A DNA stretch of 64,000 nucleotides from Neoconidiobolus thromboides FSU 785 (lineage: Eukaryota > Entomophthoromycota > Entomophthoromycetes > Entomophthorales > Neoconidiobolaceae): contig MU626355.1 in assembly GCA_025603075.1 (NCBI GenBank), forward strand, positions 16,788 to 80,787, in the 5' to 3' direction. A program made the position numbers and the translations under genes. A model generated the notes under the pieces. It was not told where the DNA came from and searched no databases. It saw only the letters and a list, made by a program, of their open reading frames with translations. This document shows positions 45,039 through 55,978 of this stretch, in pieces. Numbering within the stretch: position 1 is the first letter of the stretch; each line of letters starts with the position of its first letter.

Positions 45039-45453
45039 TCATCTAATTTTTCAAAGAAAAAAAAATAAGCAAGTTTCAATTATAATATCAATTTTTGTTT
45101 TATATTTTTAATAAAATATCTTTTTTGATTATATGGGAATGTATTTTTGTGTTTAAGAATTTTGCTAATAAATTTCTCTCAAATAGTGCTTAAAAAATGG
45201 AAAAAGTAATGAAGTCAAAAAAAACACCCCCATATATTGTTTATTTGAAAAAAAATTCAAAAATGGTTGAATATCCCAAATCTATATTTTTAACATTTTA
45301 GACTTGCCCAAAAAAATAAAAAGGATTTTAATATGACTTAATAAAACAACTAATTATCAATTTTTATTTTAATGTTTTTTAAAGTAATATTGAAGTTTAA
45401 AATATAAAATTTAATAATAATAATAAAACTATTTATATTTTTATTTCATTAAT
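45039..45453. other. Intergenic with one MITE
   Basis: About 415 bases between convergent receptor and chitinase genes, a quarter of it the MITE at 45129-45238. The rest is AT-rich. Confidence 0.5.
45129..45238 (-). mobile_element. MITE-like palindromic element, copy 8
   Basis: Well-preserved reverse copy: TATATGGGAATGTATTTTTG at one end, CTTAAAAAATGGAAAAAGTA inside, CACCCCCATATA at the other, with TA duplications. Confidence 0.8.
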
Positions 45454-46695
45454 TCAATAACGGATGCTTTGACAAGCTTCAAGTAATTCTGCATTATAAT
45501 CTGTAGTTAAATCCCAATTCATGACCCCACGAAGACCCATTTTTTTAGCATAATCTACTTTAATTTGGATAGATTTTGGATCATCATAACTAATAAATTT
45601 CTTGGTTTTCTTATTAAATAACCAAGGTGTTTGAGTTTTATGATCAAAATATCTTTCATAACCTGAAGAAGAACATGGAGTAAATGGATCTTTCTTTAAA
45701 ATATCTTGACGTAAATTTTTATATTGATAATAACCACCATAAGCTAATGGAGCTGGACATAATTTACTTACTTCTTTAACATCTGAAGCATCTCCTTGTG
45801 GAATTACACTTTCTGCTGGATGAACTAAAGTATTGGAATTTCTAGTTATATCTCTTAATGTAGTTTTAGCTCGTCCATAAAAAGCTAAACCACCACAAAG
45901 TTTATTGAGTGGGAAACCAGCTTTATTCCATGCCTCAATTGAAGAGGCAAATGATCCTTGATCATTAATAGAATACAATGGGGCATTAGGACCAGTACTA
46001 TTACCACCATTACTAATATCATAAGCCATAATATTAATAAAATCAAAATATTTAGCAAATTCACTAACATCATTCATTGGTTTACCATCAGGTCCATCAA
46101 ATGGTTCTACTCTTACTGCAGCAGTTAGTAATTTTCGATTATGTGGGAATTCTTTATCTAATGCACATCTTAATTCCTTTAACAATTCTAAATAATTTTT
46201 AGAATCCTCTTTTGAATAAATATTACACAAATCTCCTTTTCTTCCTGGATACTCCCAATCAATATCAATTCCATCTAAATCCCATTCTGTTTGTTCAGCA
46301 TCTTCTTTTTTAGTATTCTTTCTTAAAAATTTTATAGCATTATTAATGAAAGATGTACGGTATTCTTTTTTAGTTACTATCTTAGAAAAAGTTTGGCTTC
46401 CAGTCCATCCACCTAATGAGATCAAGGTCTTTACATTATGTTGTTTAGCCAATTTAGTCAAATTACGTAAGTGTGGACCATCATAATAAATATCAAAGCC
46501 GATATCGGTTAAATTGGTTAGCTTTGTTAAAGTACCAAAAGCATAATTAATATGAGTTAATTTATTGTATTGAATTTGATCAGGTGTCATCTTTCCCCAA
46601 GGTACATAGTAACCTAATACCACTTTATCATTACCATTACATAAGACTTGAGTAGTCAAGGTTAGCAATCCTAACAATAGAGTATTGAATTGCAT
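45454..46695 (-). CDS. Secreted GH18 chitinase
   Basis: A 413-residue protein with a signal peptide (1-19) and a barrel starting KVVLGYYVPWGK. The catalytic motif is DLDGIDIDWE (E148). No chitin-binding module follows. It is a close paralogue of the chitinase at 22454: the middle third (GFDIYYDG to NIMAYD) is nearly identical, with a 243-base tract of perfect identity at 46051-46293. The part after MAYD is clearly less similar. Acts on chitin outside the cell. The 5' end faces the small secreted protein gene at 47865, so both may share the 1.2 kb between them as a divergent regulatory region. Confidence 0.96.
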   Translation of the reverse strand: MQFNTLLLGLLTLTTQVLCNGNDKVVLGYYVPWGKMTPDQIQYNKLTHINYAFGTLTKLTNLTDIGFDIYYDGPHLRNLTKLAKQHNVKTLISLGGWTGSQTFSKIVTKKEYRTSFINNAIKFLRKNTKKEDAEQTEWDLDGIDIDWEYPGRKGDLCNIYSKEDSKNYLELLKELRCALDKEFPHNRKLLTAAVRVEPFDGPDGKPMNDVSEFAKYFDFINIMAYDISNGGNSTGPNAPLYSINDQGSFASSIEAWNKAGFPLNKLCGGLAFYGRAKTTLRDITRNSNTLVHPAESVIPQGDASDVKEVSKLCPAPLAYGGYYQYKNLRQDILKKDPFTPCSSSGYERYFDHKTQTPWLFNKKTKKFISYDDPKSIQIKVDYAKKMGLRGVMNWDLTTDYNAELLEACQSIRY

Positions 46696-47864
46696 GTTAT
46701 TTTATTAAAAATTATTAAATTATTTAGATCAACTAAAAGAAATAAAAAAATTAGTCTTTTTTATTTTATTGATTATAGTTGTTTATAGTTTTATATACTA
46801 TTTTTTTTGTTTATTTATTTCAGTTGAATGTTCTATTATTTTTAATAAATTTTTATAATTTTCTTCAATGTAATTACTATAAATGGTAATTAATCAATGA
46901 AGTTCAAGTGAGTTTGTTTGATCTATAAAAATTAAATATTCATATTTCAACTTCCATATTGTTTAATGTTTATTATCACCAATAATTAGCCAATTAATCA
47001 AATTTTGCAAATAGAATAAATTTATTAACTTCTTGGCTTATTATGAAAAAGGTGATATATAATAAATTTAATCTATTATTTAATAAATTTATTAGTAAAC
47101 TTATTACTATTATCATTATTTTTAAATTTAAAATAGATAATAACTAGTTGATATCTCCTTTTTTATATAGTTTATAGAAATTTTAGATGATATTATAACA
47201 CTAATAAATATTTAATTTTAATTTTATTTTATTTATTGAATTATATCAATGTTATTAAATAAAACAAAATAGATTAATAATTAAAATCAAACAAAATATG
47301 GGGATATATTTTTGTGTTTAAGAACTTTACTAACAAATTTTCCGCTTAAATAGGGCTTAAAAATAGAAAAAAATAATGAAGTCAAAAAAACGCTCCCATA
47401 TAATATATTTTATCATAGCTATTTAATAGTATTTGTAGCATATCCTAACTTTTTCATTTTCTCTATTTCTTTTGTATTCATAAATCATAATGTTTATAAT
47501 TAAACATGAAAAATTAATTATTATAAAAAGTTATTTTTTATTTTGTTTATTAAAATATTAAATAAGGTAAAAAAATAGAATAAGAACTTTAGATTTTATT
47601 TTTCTATTTTTCTATTTTTCTATCATTCTTATTTATTTTCTATAGTTTACTATTCATATATTATTTTCACCCTCAATTTATTAAAAGCTTTAAAAACTTA
47701 CTAAATATAGAAATATCAATAATTTAAAGTTATTTAATATAATAAAAACAATCAATTTAATTAATCGTTATGAGTGAATGTTCTGAGTATAAAATCTATA
47801 ACAGATCGTTCTTCTTTATTATATTTTTAAATAATTTAATATCAAATTTAAATATTTTATAAAC
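46696..47864. other. Intergenic, divergent promoters, one MITE
   Basis: About 1.2 kb of AT-rich sequence between the divergent chitinase and small secreted protein genes, with a reverse MITE at 47297-47402. TATTTTTCTATTTTTCTATT repeats lie near 47597. A TATAAAAT box precedes the 47865 gene (near 47789). Confidence 0.5.
47297..47402 (-). mobile_element. MITE-like palindromic element, copy 9
   Basis: Reverse copy: TATGGGGATATATTTTTGTG, core TTAAATAGGGCTTAAAAA, end ACGCTCCCATA, with TA flanks. Confidence 0.78.
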
Positions 47865-48290
47865 ATGAAATTCACTTCAACTTTAACTCTGGGAGTATTA
47901 TTAGCCTCAACAACAATTGAAGCTGTGCATATCGGTGGATGGTTTAAAAATGCATTAGGATTAATTCCAGGGTCATTAACTAAATCAAGTGGCAGTGAAG
48001 TCGATAATGCCAAGAATTTTATTAATGAATGGGATGGTAAAAAAGATATTCAAGGAAAAGAATTTCGTATGAGACATTATCGAAAGTATTATAAAAAGAA
48101 AGATCCATTTACTCCAATATTTGTTAATAATAATTCTTATCATTCCATTGCTGGTACTTATGTTCAAAGAGATTGTAATGGAAATGCTGTTGATACAAAT
48201 AAAGTGAAGGAAACTTTAAATAAATCCTTATTAGATGCTAAAATCTATGTTATTCGTTGTGGTGGTAACGTATCTACTGAATCTATGTAA
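47865..48290 (+). CDS. Small secreted protein, function unknown
   Basis: 141 residues with a clear signal peptide (MKFTSTLTLGVLLASTTIEA). The mature part starts VHIGGWFKNALGLIPGS, has a basic middle (MRHYRKYYKKKDPFTP) and only two cysteines (one in RDCNG, one in IRCGG near the end). No known domain recognised. The motif KKDPFTP is identical to a conserved motif of the chitinases at 22454 and 45454, and the 23 bases coding for it (48095-48117) match 23446-23468 exactly. It lies head-to-head with a chitinase gene, so a joint role outside the cell is possible. An effector-like or enzyme-accessory role would be inference only. Confidence 0.7.
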   Translation: MKFTSTLTLGVLLASTTIEAVHIGGWFKNALGLIPGSLTKSSGSEVDNAKNFINEWDGKKDIQGKEFRMRHYRKYYKKKDPFTPIFVNNNSYHSIAGTYVQRDCNGNAVDTNKVKETLNKSLLDAKIYVIRCGGNVSTESM

Positions 48291-48430
48291 TTCTTTTCTT
48301 TAAATAAAAATAATAAAAAATTAATTATTTAAATATAATATATAAACAAAATTTTACTTCTATTTGAATTATTTTATCTTAGTTTATTATTATTTATTAT
48401 TTATTATTATTAATATATAAAATATTAATC

Positions 48431-48787
48431 TCAACCAAATATATGTTCTTTAGCAGTTTGATTAACAGTACGATGATTTAAACCTTGTTTCAATTCGTGA
48501 AATTCATTTGTACTTTCTGTTTTATAACTAGAAGTATATTGAGTATTGGAAATATGTTGAGTACTTGAATTATATTGAGTATTTGAATTATATTGAGTAT
48601 TTGAATTGTAATGATTATTAGAATCATTAATATCTGTAACTTGATTAGACATATGGACAATAGGTGGAGGTATATAAGAAATAGAACTATTTTCTTTACT
48701 ATGATTACTTGTTTTATGACTACTCATTGTATTATACATTGTTTCTTGATAAAAATTACCTTTAGAATTATCATAATCATTGTCATA

Positions 48788-48828
<41 letters not shown>

Positions 48829-50125
48829 CAATATTAATTTGATCTGGCTCATCATTATAAGGTATACTTGGTCTTTTATAAAAATTAATTTTTTCTGTTA
48901 TATCAATTTCATAAATTGGTGATTTCAAAGCATAAAGTATAATAGCTATTACTTCAACTCCAAATCCAATAAAATGTAGTGCATGAATCTATAGTTTGTT
49001 AAATTAATAATATTATTAAATAAATATAAATATAAATATAAATATATAAGTATAAATAAAATAAAATAAAATAAAATAAAATAAAATAAAATAAAATAAA
49101 ATAAAACTTACTCTAAAAGGTGAACTACCATATAAATTCGAAACGACAATATAAAAAAATTCAATAGTAGTATAAGCTAATCCAGATAAAATAGAATTTT
49201 CACTTTTAGCTAATATAAATAAACCAATGGTACCAGTACTTCTTAATATAACTGCTAATATAAATAAAGGAGCTATAAAATAAAATAAAAGTATTAAATA
49301 CTCATAATATCAAATCAAGATCATATGAACTTACTAGTTTCTGCTGTAAACCCATCAAAATTCTCCCAAGGGTTCATCAATCCAGTATAGAATAAATTAG
49401 AAGCAATTCCATATAATCCATATAATCCCAATATTTCTTCCAAATAATATTGTCGTAAACTCGCTTCTAAAGTGATATAAGTAGCTGTATAAAATACAGG
49501 CGATATTATAGATAAAATAATCGCTCCTGCCAATGTTGATGCTTCTTTACTATTCACATAATTTCTTCCTGCAATTTGATTACCTCCAATTAATAAAGCT
49601 ACTCCTATTAAACTAGCTAAGATACCAATGTAATGGAATAATGTATATCTTGCTTTTAATACAAAATAAGTAGCTATTAATAACAAACATGGCATCATTC
49701 CTTGAAGTAACGATAATGCTAAATAACTACCAATGCCTCGAGATTGAGCGAAAGATAAATAAGCTACCAGTTCAAAGGAGATATAAATTAATACTAAGAA
49801 ATGCTTAATATAACAAATTATAATAGATTATAATAAATCACTTACCGATCCAAGATCTTTTAGTAATCATATAACCAAAATTTGTTTTGCCATGTTTGTA
49901 AAGAGTATAAGGTAAAAATAAACCAGTTAAAAATATACAAACACATAAAGAGTGAATTGTTGGTAAAGTTATTCCTCTTGCATATAATAAATCTTCTATA
50001 TATCTAACATAACCAAAACAAAATCCACATATTAAACATAAGATAACATTGATTAACATTCTTTTTCGCGGCTCCCAACCAGCTTCATATGGATATGGTT
50101 TTAAATTAAATAAAAAGTCCAACAT
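48431..50125 (-). CDS. SLC35F-like (DMT superfamily) membrane transporter
   Basis: Four exons, 49846-50125, 49335-49793, 49112-49272 and 48431-48988, in consistent phase, about 485 residues. The first intron uses the second of two nearby AGs, because the first leads to a stop. The protein has about ten hydrophobic segments. The MMPCLLLIATYFVLKARY block followed by HYIGILASLIGVALLIGG is the pattern seen in the first half of SLC35F1/F2-like carriers of the drug/metabolite transporter superfamily; GAIILSIISPVFYTATYITLE follows. The C-terminal 145 residues are cytosolic, with an Asn run (coded by 48785-48828) and repeats of QYNSNT type. The substrate is not predictable. Intron 3 carries an AATAA repeat. 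Confidence 0.75.
49036..49106. repeat. AAATA microsatellite in an intron
   Basis: Repeats of AAATA and AATAT units within the third intron of the SLC35F-like gene. Confidence 0.8.
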
Positions 50126-51775
50126 TATTAAGTTGTAATAGTGAAATTAGAATTAATTGAAATTAACTGTTAAATTGAAAGAATTTAAGAAATTTTACAA
50201 TTTAAATATATTAACTTAATTGGTTCTAATTGATATCATGCTTCAAGTTTTGTTCTTTTATGACTTTATTGAATCCTTGGTATTTTCTCCACTTTTTATA
50301 ATATGTTTAATTCGAATTTAACAACCACTTAACCCTTTGACTACCAGTTCTCTCAAATTTTTGGTTTGAGTAAATCATAACGTCGTTTATTTATGCTAAT
50401 TAGATCAATACCTTTTTTAAAATTCAATACTCAAAAGGTTAATTTGATTTAAACTATATAAGCAGAGTTTTATGATTTTATTTTAATTTAAAATTATGTG
50501 TAAACACAGAGTTCATCATAATTGAATTTTGATTAATAAAAATGAGTAGAGTTCTTACCCATAATACTTAAATGACTAAAGTAATTAAAGTAATTAAAAT
50601 AATACTTATAAATTCAATAGTATTCTACAATTTTAAATTTTCAAAACATTGAAATACTATATAATGAGCTTTAGTACTCTGTTAAATTATTTTTTGTTTT
50701 TTGATATTACATTAGTAAATTTACTTCTAGTTTTTTGGTTTGTATAGAATAAAATAAAATAAAATAAAATAAAATTTTAAAATAAGCATATAATAAAATC
50801 TTATTTTAAACTCTTTTTTATTTTCCCTTCTCTTTTAACTTTGCTTCAAACTTTTACTATAGTTACAAAGCTTCAAAAAATTTATTTCAGATGTATAAAA
50901 TTAACATTTGACAATTAAATTGTTACTTCAAACACTATTACTATCTTATCTCACAATATTCTTATATAAATTCTAATTAAAGTTATCAAGTAGAACTTAT
51001 TAAAATTTAAGGTAAAGCTGATATACCAAAATCTAAAGCACTTCCTACTAATCACTTAGTTTTACTATTTATCTATTTCATTTTCCTTTTTTATTATGAT
51101 TTAGTTTATCATTGAATTTTTCTTATTCTTAACAGTAAACATATAGGAGCTATACACTTTTAGAGTTTATTTTAAAACTTAAACTTGGTCCAAATTACAA
51201 ATTAATTTAAATAAATATTAATGCCTTTAGTGACTTATTTTTTAATCTTAATAACCCAAGAAATGAAAGTTGAATGCATTTCAGAAAGTGATATAAGGAA
51301 GATTATAAATATCCTCATTAACTTTGATGATGTATATGCTAAATATAAATAGAAAATATAATAAAATAATGCATTTTATATGTATAGAAAGTATATAAGC
51401 AGTTGAACCTCTTTCTCTGGATCTCTCTTTATTGAGATTTATTTATTTATTTGAAATTAAAGATACTTTTAAACTTCATTAGTTTAATTAATTTAATCCA
51501 AAGTATTAATTTTACCTTACTTTTATTTAAAAAGATTTTCAAACTTTCCATCGTTATTACTCAAGCATTGGACTCACTTTGTCTTACCTTATGTCAGCTT
51601 ATCAGTTGGTACATCATTGGGCTTAAGGACTTCAAAGCCCTTGGAACTTTCATTTACAAATCTGTTATAAATAGAATTTAGTTTCAATTAAGAAATAAGT
51701 CGAAAAAATACCAAAAATGTTTGTAATAATTATTTTATTAAATTAATATGCAAATTAAACTAACTTCTTAATTAA
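50126..51775. other. Intergenic, AT-rich
   Basis: About 1.65 kb between the carrier gene start and the receptor 3' end. It holds the dispersed repeat at 50405-50464 and a short AAAATA tract at 50743-50775. A TATATAAGCAG box at about 51395 precedes a frame with a signal-like start but no ATG, so I do not call a gene. Confidence 0.5.
50405..50464 (+). repeat. Short dispersed repeat, copy B
   Basis: Matches 42635-42690: TTTTTTAAAATTCAATACTC, then AAAGGTTAATTTGATTTAAA, ending in TATAAGCA. Confidence 0.5.
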
Positions 51776-52687
51776 CTACCAAAATTTAATACGATTATAA
51801 GACTTCTTCACTTCATTTGCAATACCAGAATGTAATATTAAAAAAAAGCATGAGTTTGCTATTATACCAATAAAAAATAAAAATTCGCCCAATTGATTCA
51901 TAATGAGTATAACCGGATTAACATGACCATAGATATAATGAAATATACCATTTAATAAATGGAACAAAAAGGAACCAAACATACAAGTAGTATAAACAAT
52001 TAAGACAGTATTTAGTCTAATAAATATCTTTTTATACTTGGATCTTCTATTGCTCTCAGATGGATTTAAATTTGAATTTAATTCAAGCTCAACAAACTTA
52101 TCCATATCTAGTATATTTTTAGCTAATTTATAATAGCAATATGAGATAATTGCTATTCCTAATAAGAAGCTAAATACTAAATAAAAATAAGTAACTGGTC
52201 CAATAATTGAATTTAATACAGAATGTACACAAATTAATTTAGTAGCTGATGGTACCATTAGATGCTGTGTTACACTGTAAGTTGCTAATCCAATAAAGAT
52301 CAACCCATTCAAATGAATTGAAAGGTATATGTATTTTGATATTTTAATCTTAGATACTACACATAACCTTTCCAGGGCTAAAAATACGTTAATTTGAATT
52401 TCATAATAATAAGCACATGTTACAATAAACCCGAGTATTTGACAACCCAAATCAATATCTATTAAATTTATACCAACTACATAATAATGAATACGACTAA
52501 TTAATGTTGTAAAAGGTATGAGATATTCTACGAAGGCTATTGCCATTATCAATTTTAGATCTTTTGCTAATGGCTTAGGCTTAACTCGTGAACACATTAA
52601 AATTAAAAATGTATTTATACATACAGAAAGGATTCCTAAAACTTTACCGAAATAATTAAAATTAAAGAGGCGATCATTCTCATCCAT
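51776..52687 (-). CDS. Rhodopsin-like seven-transmembrane receptor
   Basis: A 303-residue intact copy outside the array. Features: MDENDRLFNFNYFGKVLG at the start, LGCQILGFIVTCAYYYEI with the TM3 Cys, LERLCVVSKIKISKYIY, QHLMVPSATKLIC, TCMFGSFLFH, IIANSCFFLILH, and a tail ending RIKFW (Phe instead of Cys before the last Trp). TM1 and the first loop are the most diverged from other members. A TATAAAAA box lies about 70 bases before the ATG on the minus strand. Confidence 0.88.
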   Translation of the reverse strand: MDENDRLFNFNYFGKVLGILSVCINTFLILMCSRVKPKPLAKDLKLIMAIAFVEYLIPFTTLISRIHYYVVGINLIDIDLGCQILGFIVTCAYYYEIQINVFLALERLCVVSKIKISKYIYLSIHLNGLIFIGLATYSVTQHLMVPSATKLICVHSVLNSIIGPVTYFYLVFSFLLGIAIISYCYYKLAKNILDMDKFVELELNSNLNPSESNRRSKYKKIFIRLNTVLIVYTTCMFGSFLFHLLNGIFHYIYGHVNPVILIMNQLGEFLFFIGIIANSCFFLILHSGIANEVKKSYNRIKFW

Positions 52688-55058
52688 TTGAATACAATAT
52701 AATATTAAGTTTTATAAAATTTTATAAAAGTACAAAGGTAAAAGCATTCGTTTTTATAGTTATTAATTGTCACTAAAATATTATAAAACAATTATGTTAT
52801 ATTATTTATATCTTTAAAGTACCCAAAAAATTAACTATAGAATTATTGTTCCGTTAAATTTTAAATTATTTTTACTTAAATAAATTACTTATAAGTAAGT
52901 ATAGTAAAACGATCAAAAATTCAGTTGATTTTAGTAATAATGTATGGTTTGAAGATAATAACATTTAAGGTTTGATACTATTATCCACAATAACAACTTA
53001 TTTTAAATAAGGGTAAATCAAAGTAGAGGACTGATTTAAAAGAAAGTACCAATAAACTTAAAACAAATCTCAATTTTAAAAAATGTTTAAGAGGAGAGCG
53101 GCATTTAAGCAGATGGTAAATTTAAGTAAATATTCTAACTAAATCAATAATTTAATTAAATCTATATTTTATTTTTGTTTTTAATATTTTATTAATTAGT
53201 GGTTAATAGCATATTAAAGGATACGAGTATGTAGTATATTTACAATGGTTTAATTATATACTAATTTTCAAAATTGGTCTAGATGATAAATGATTATATT
53301 TAAAGCTAAGTAAATAGAAATAATAGAAACAAAATTTAGTTGCTCTAATCAAAATTAGATTTTATTTATATAATTAAATGTTCCAAAATTTTACTTTTTT
53401 ATACTAAAAAGAAAAATATTGTTTTAATAATAATATTTTTTGTTTAAATTTGAGTTGATTTTGTTTAAAAGACAATAATTTCAGAATCTTATTTTACATT
53501 ATTACTTTTGCTTACAATTTTTTTAATCTTAAACTTAAAAAAGGGTAAGTGATTTATTAAATTCCAACAGTTTATAAAAAAGATTAAGTGGTCATTTAGA
53601 AAATGCCTCAATGCCATAAATATTCTTGCTTTAGCTTTTAATAGTTTACTAAATAACATTAATTTATACAATGCATTATTCAAAGTAAAGATGAAAGTCC
53701 AAAAAGTCAATCATTGTGTCCCTTACTATACACCCACAATGGGAGCGATACACAGTTTATAAGACTGAATCAATAAAATAGGTCAATATAATCATTATTA
53801 ATAAAAATCGTTTATTAAGTAAATCCATTTCAAAAACTACTATATAGTTGAATTGTAAAAATAGTATATTTTATTTTATTTTATTTATACGCTTTAAACT
53901 GAGATATAATATCAATAGATTATACTCTAATCTATCCTTAAAAAAAGGGATATTTGAGAAATTAAAAATACAAGATTCAAAAACTTATCAGATAAAATCA
54001 ACATTGAATCTAATTATTGTTTGAACATCCCTGACTAGATTATCATTAAGTTGTTTGATTCTATTTTTCAAATATTTGTCTCTTTATAATATTCAACATT
54101 TATTACATCTTTAGTGAATGTTTCATTAAACAAATCGATCTTATTATATCTTACAGAACATTTTGATTTGACATTTAATGTTATTGAGATCTTTGTAATA
54201 TTTAATTCTCATTATCAATTTTAATCTTTAAAATAATATCAAAATTACTAAGTTTAAGTAAACAGCTGACTTGATTAAAAGATTTGATTATTATTTATAC
54301 ACATAATTATTATGATATATGGTAGTTATGGTGATATTCAGTAAAGGGCAATGATAAAGAATAAAAAGTTCCTTCCTTAGTATATTGTTATAGAACTTGA
54401 CTACAGAATTCTGATTAATTGTATCATTTTCTAATAAAATTAAAATATCTATTGGAAATTACTTGTACTATTAGCCTATCTTTTACATTCAAATTAAAAT
54501 ATTTTCATGTAAACTCAAGGTATACTTTATTATTACAATATTTATTAAAATTTTATTTATTTTTCAAAACCTGATATAAATATTCTAATTTGGACTTTAA
54601 TTTTAGTATCATAATTGAAGTCATACCCTGTTTAGAATGGTTTTATATCAAATCTGTATTATTTTTTATCTATTTCTAAAATATAACTAGTCAGTAATAG
54701 AGTAAAAATTCAACTAAGTATTTATGAATCTGGTTATTTTTTTTACAAGGATCACACTATATCATTTTCACTTAACTAACTTTGAAATGTGTCTAGATAC
54801 TTGTTAAATTCCGGTTTGATAAGTTTTAATAAACTGTTTTGTCTAATTTATATTCAGAAGATTTTAAAACTAAAATATTTTGGAGATTAAAAATAAGATA
54901 AGCTTAATGAAGATGATGTAGAATTACTACATCAAACTTGCATTTTATTTGTGAATATTAGTACTAAATTATTTAATTATTATTAGAGATCAATGATAAA
55001 TGAGTTCAACCTAATGACTCAAAATAAATCAAAACATTTAAAAAGAAACCACTTAATC
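52688..55058. other. Intergenic, AT-rich
   Basis: About 2.4 kb with no gene I can support and no MITE copy. A short open frame at 53489-53710 has no recognisable features. Confidence 0.5.
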
Positions 55059-55797
55059 AGATAAAAGTAGTAAAAAGAAGATTGAAAAATAAGCATAATA
55101 TTGTTTCAAATAATGATTTATACAAATATATTATTTATAGCATCTAATTATTGAATAATGTCCTTTATTAAATTTAAGATAATCTTGATATAGCTTTATC
55201 TGATTTGAAATTTAAATGACAACTTATTTTGATGAGATAACTTTATGGGCTAAATTTGATTGGAGATAACCTGACTTAAACACTTGTCATGTGGATAAGA
55301 TTATTTAGTACCTAATTAAAGTTATCACGTTAAAATATATAATTTTAATTATTAACCCACTTAATAATAATTAATTAATGTATGTACAATATTTTCTTAT
55401 TATTTCTATCATTTAGCTTTTATTATACGTTTAATATTGTATATAAACTATATGATTATAAATTATTGCCTATCTTAGATTATCATTAATCAGATAATTC
55501 GATGGAATTATTATTTTCTATATCAGTAATATAATTGTAATTTAATTGGACCATAGTCTAATTTATCAGATTGAAGATTTTATAATCACAAAATATAACT
55601 TTACATAACAAATTAAATAGAAGTTAACGATATTTTTAGTAAACAATTGGATTAAGCTTATCACTTCAACTTTTGAATAGGCTTTGATCTGATTTTTATC
55701 ACTAGTATGTCTATATATAGATGTTAAATCAGATAATAAAATCCAATTTGTTTATTAAATCAGATCAATATTATAAATTTAGAATAGGATCAGATAA
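55059..55797. promoter_or_regulatory. Cluster of 13 WGATAA sites upstream of the GATA factor gene
   Basis: Sites at 55059, 55177, 55196 (minus), 55235, 55264, 55322 (minus), 55480 (minus), 55492, 55563 (minus), 55658 (minus), 55696 (minus), 55731 and 55792. Fep1/SreA-type repressors bind (A/T)GATAA, so the gene downstream may repress itself. At this base composition about three sites would be expected by chance in the same length. Confidence 0.6.
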
Positions 55798-55846
55798 TTT
55801 TGATTTTAAATTTTAATTTTAGCTTATTATTCCAATCAAATAGAGA

Positions 55847-55856
55847 TATATAAATA
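55847..55856 (+). promoter_or_regulatory. TATA box of the GATA factor gene
   Basis: TATATAAATA, 132 bases before the ATG, just downstream of the GATA-site cluster. Confidence 0.5.
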
Positions 55857-55978
55857 ACCCACTTTACCACCCATTGAAACAAAAATTTATCTCTTTTTTC
55901 TATTTTGAAATTTTAATTTATAACTGTTTTTTTACCTGATTGTGTTTATTTTAACCTTATATCTCCTTATTTATCATT

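Noticed and set aside
51451-51681. 76-codon frame with a signal-peptide-like start and a TATATAAG box upstream
   Set aside because: The frame opens with TTG and has no ATG near its start; the protein shows no further features. Possibly a relic, but not supportable as a gene.
53489-53710. 73-codon frame on the minus strand
   Set aside because: Begins without a clear context, no recognisable feature, and isolated in AT-rich sequence.
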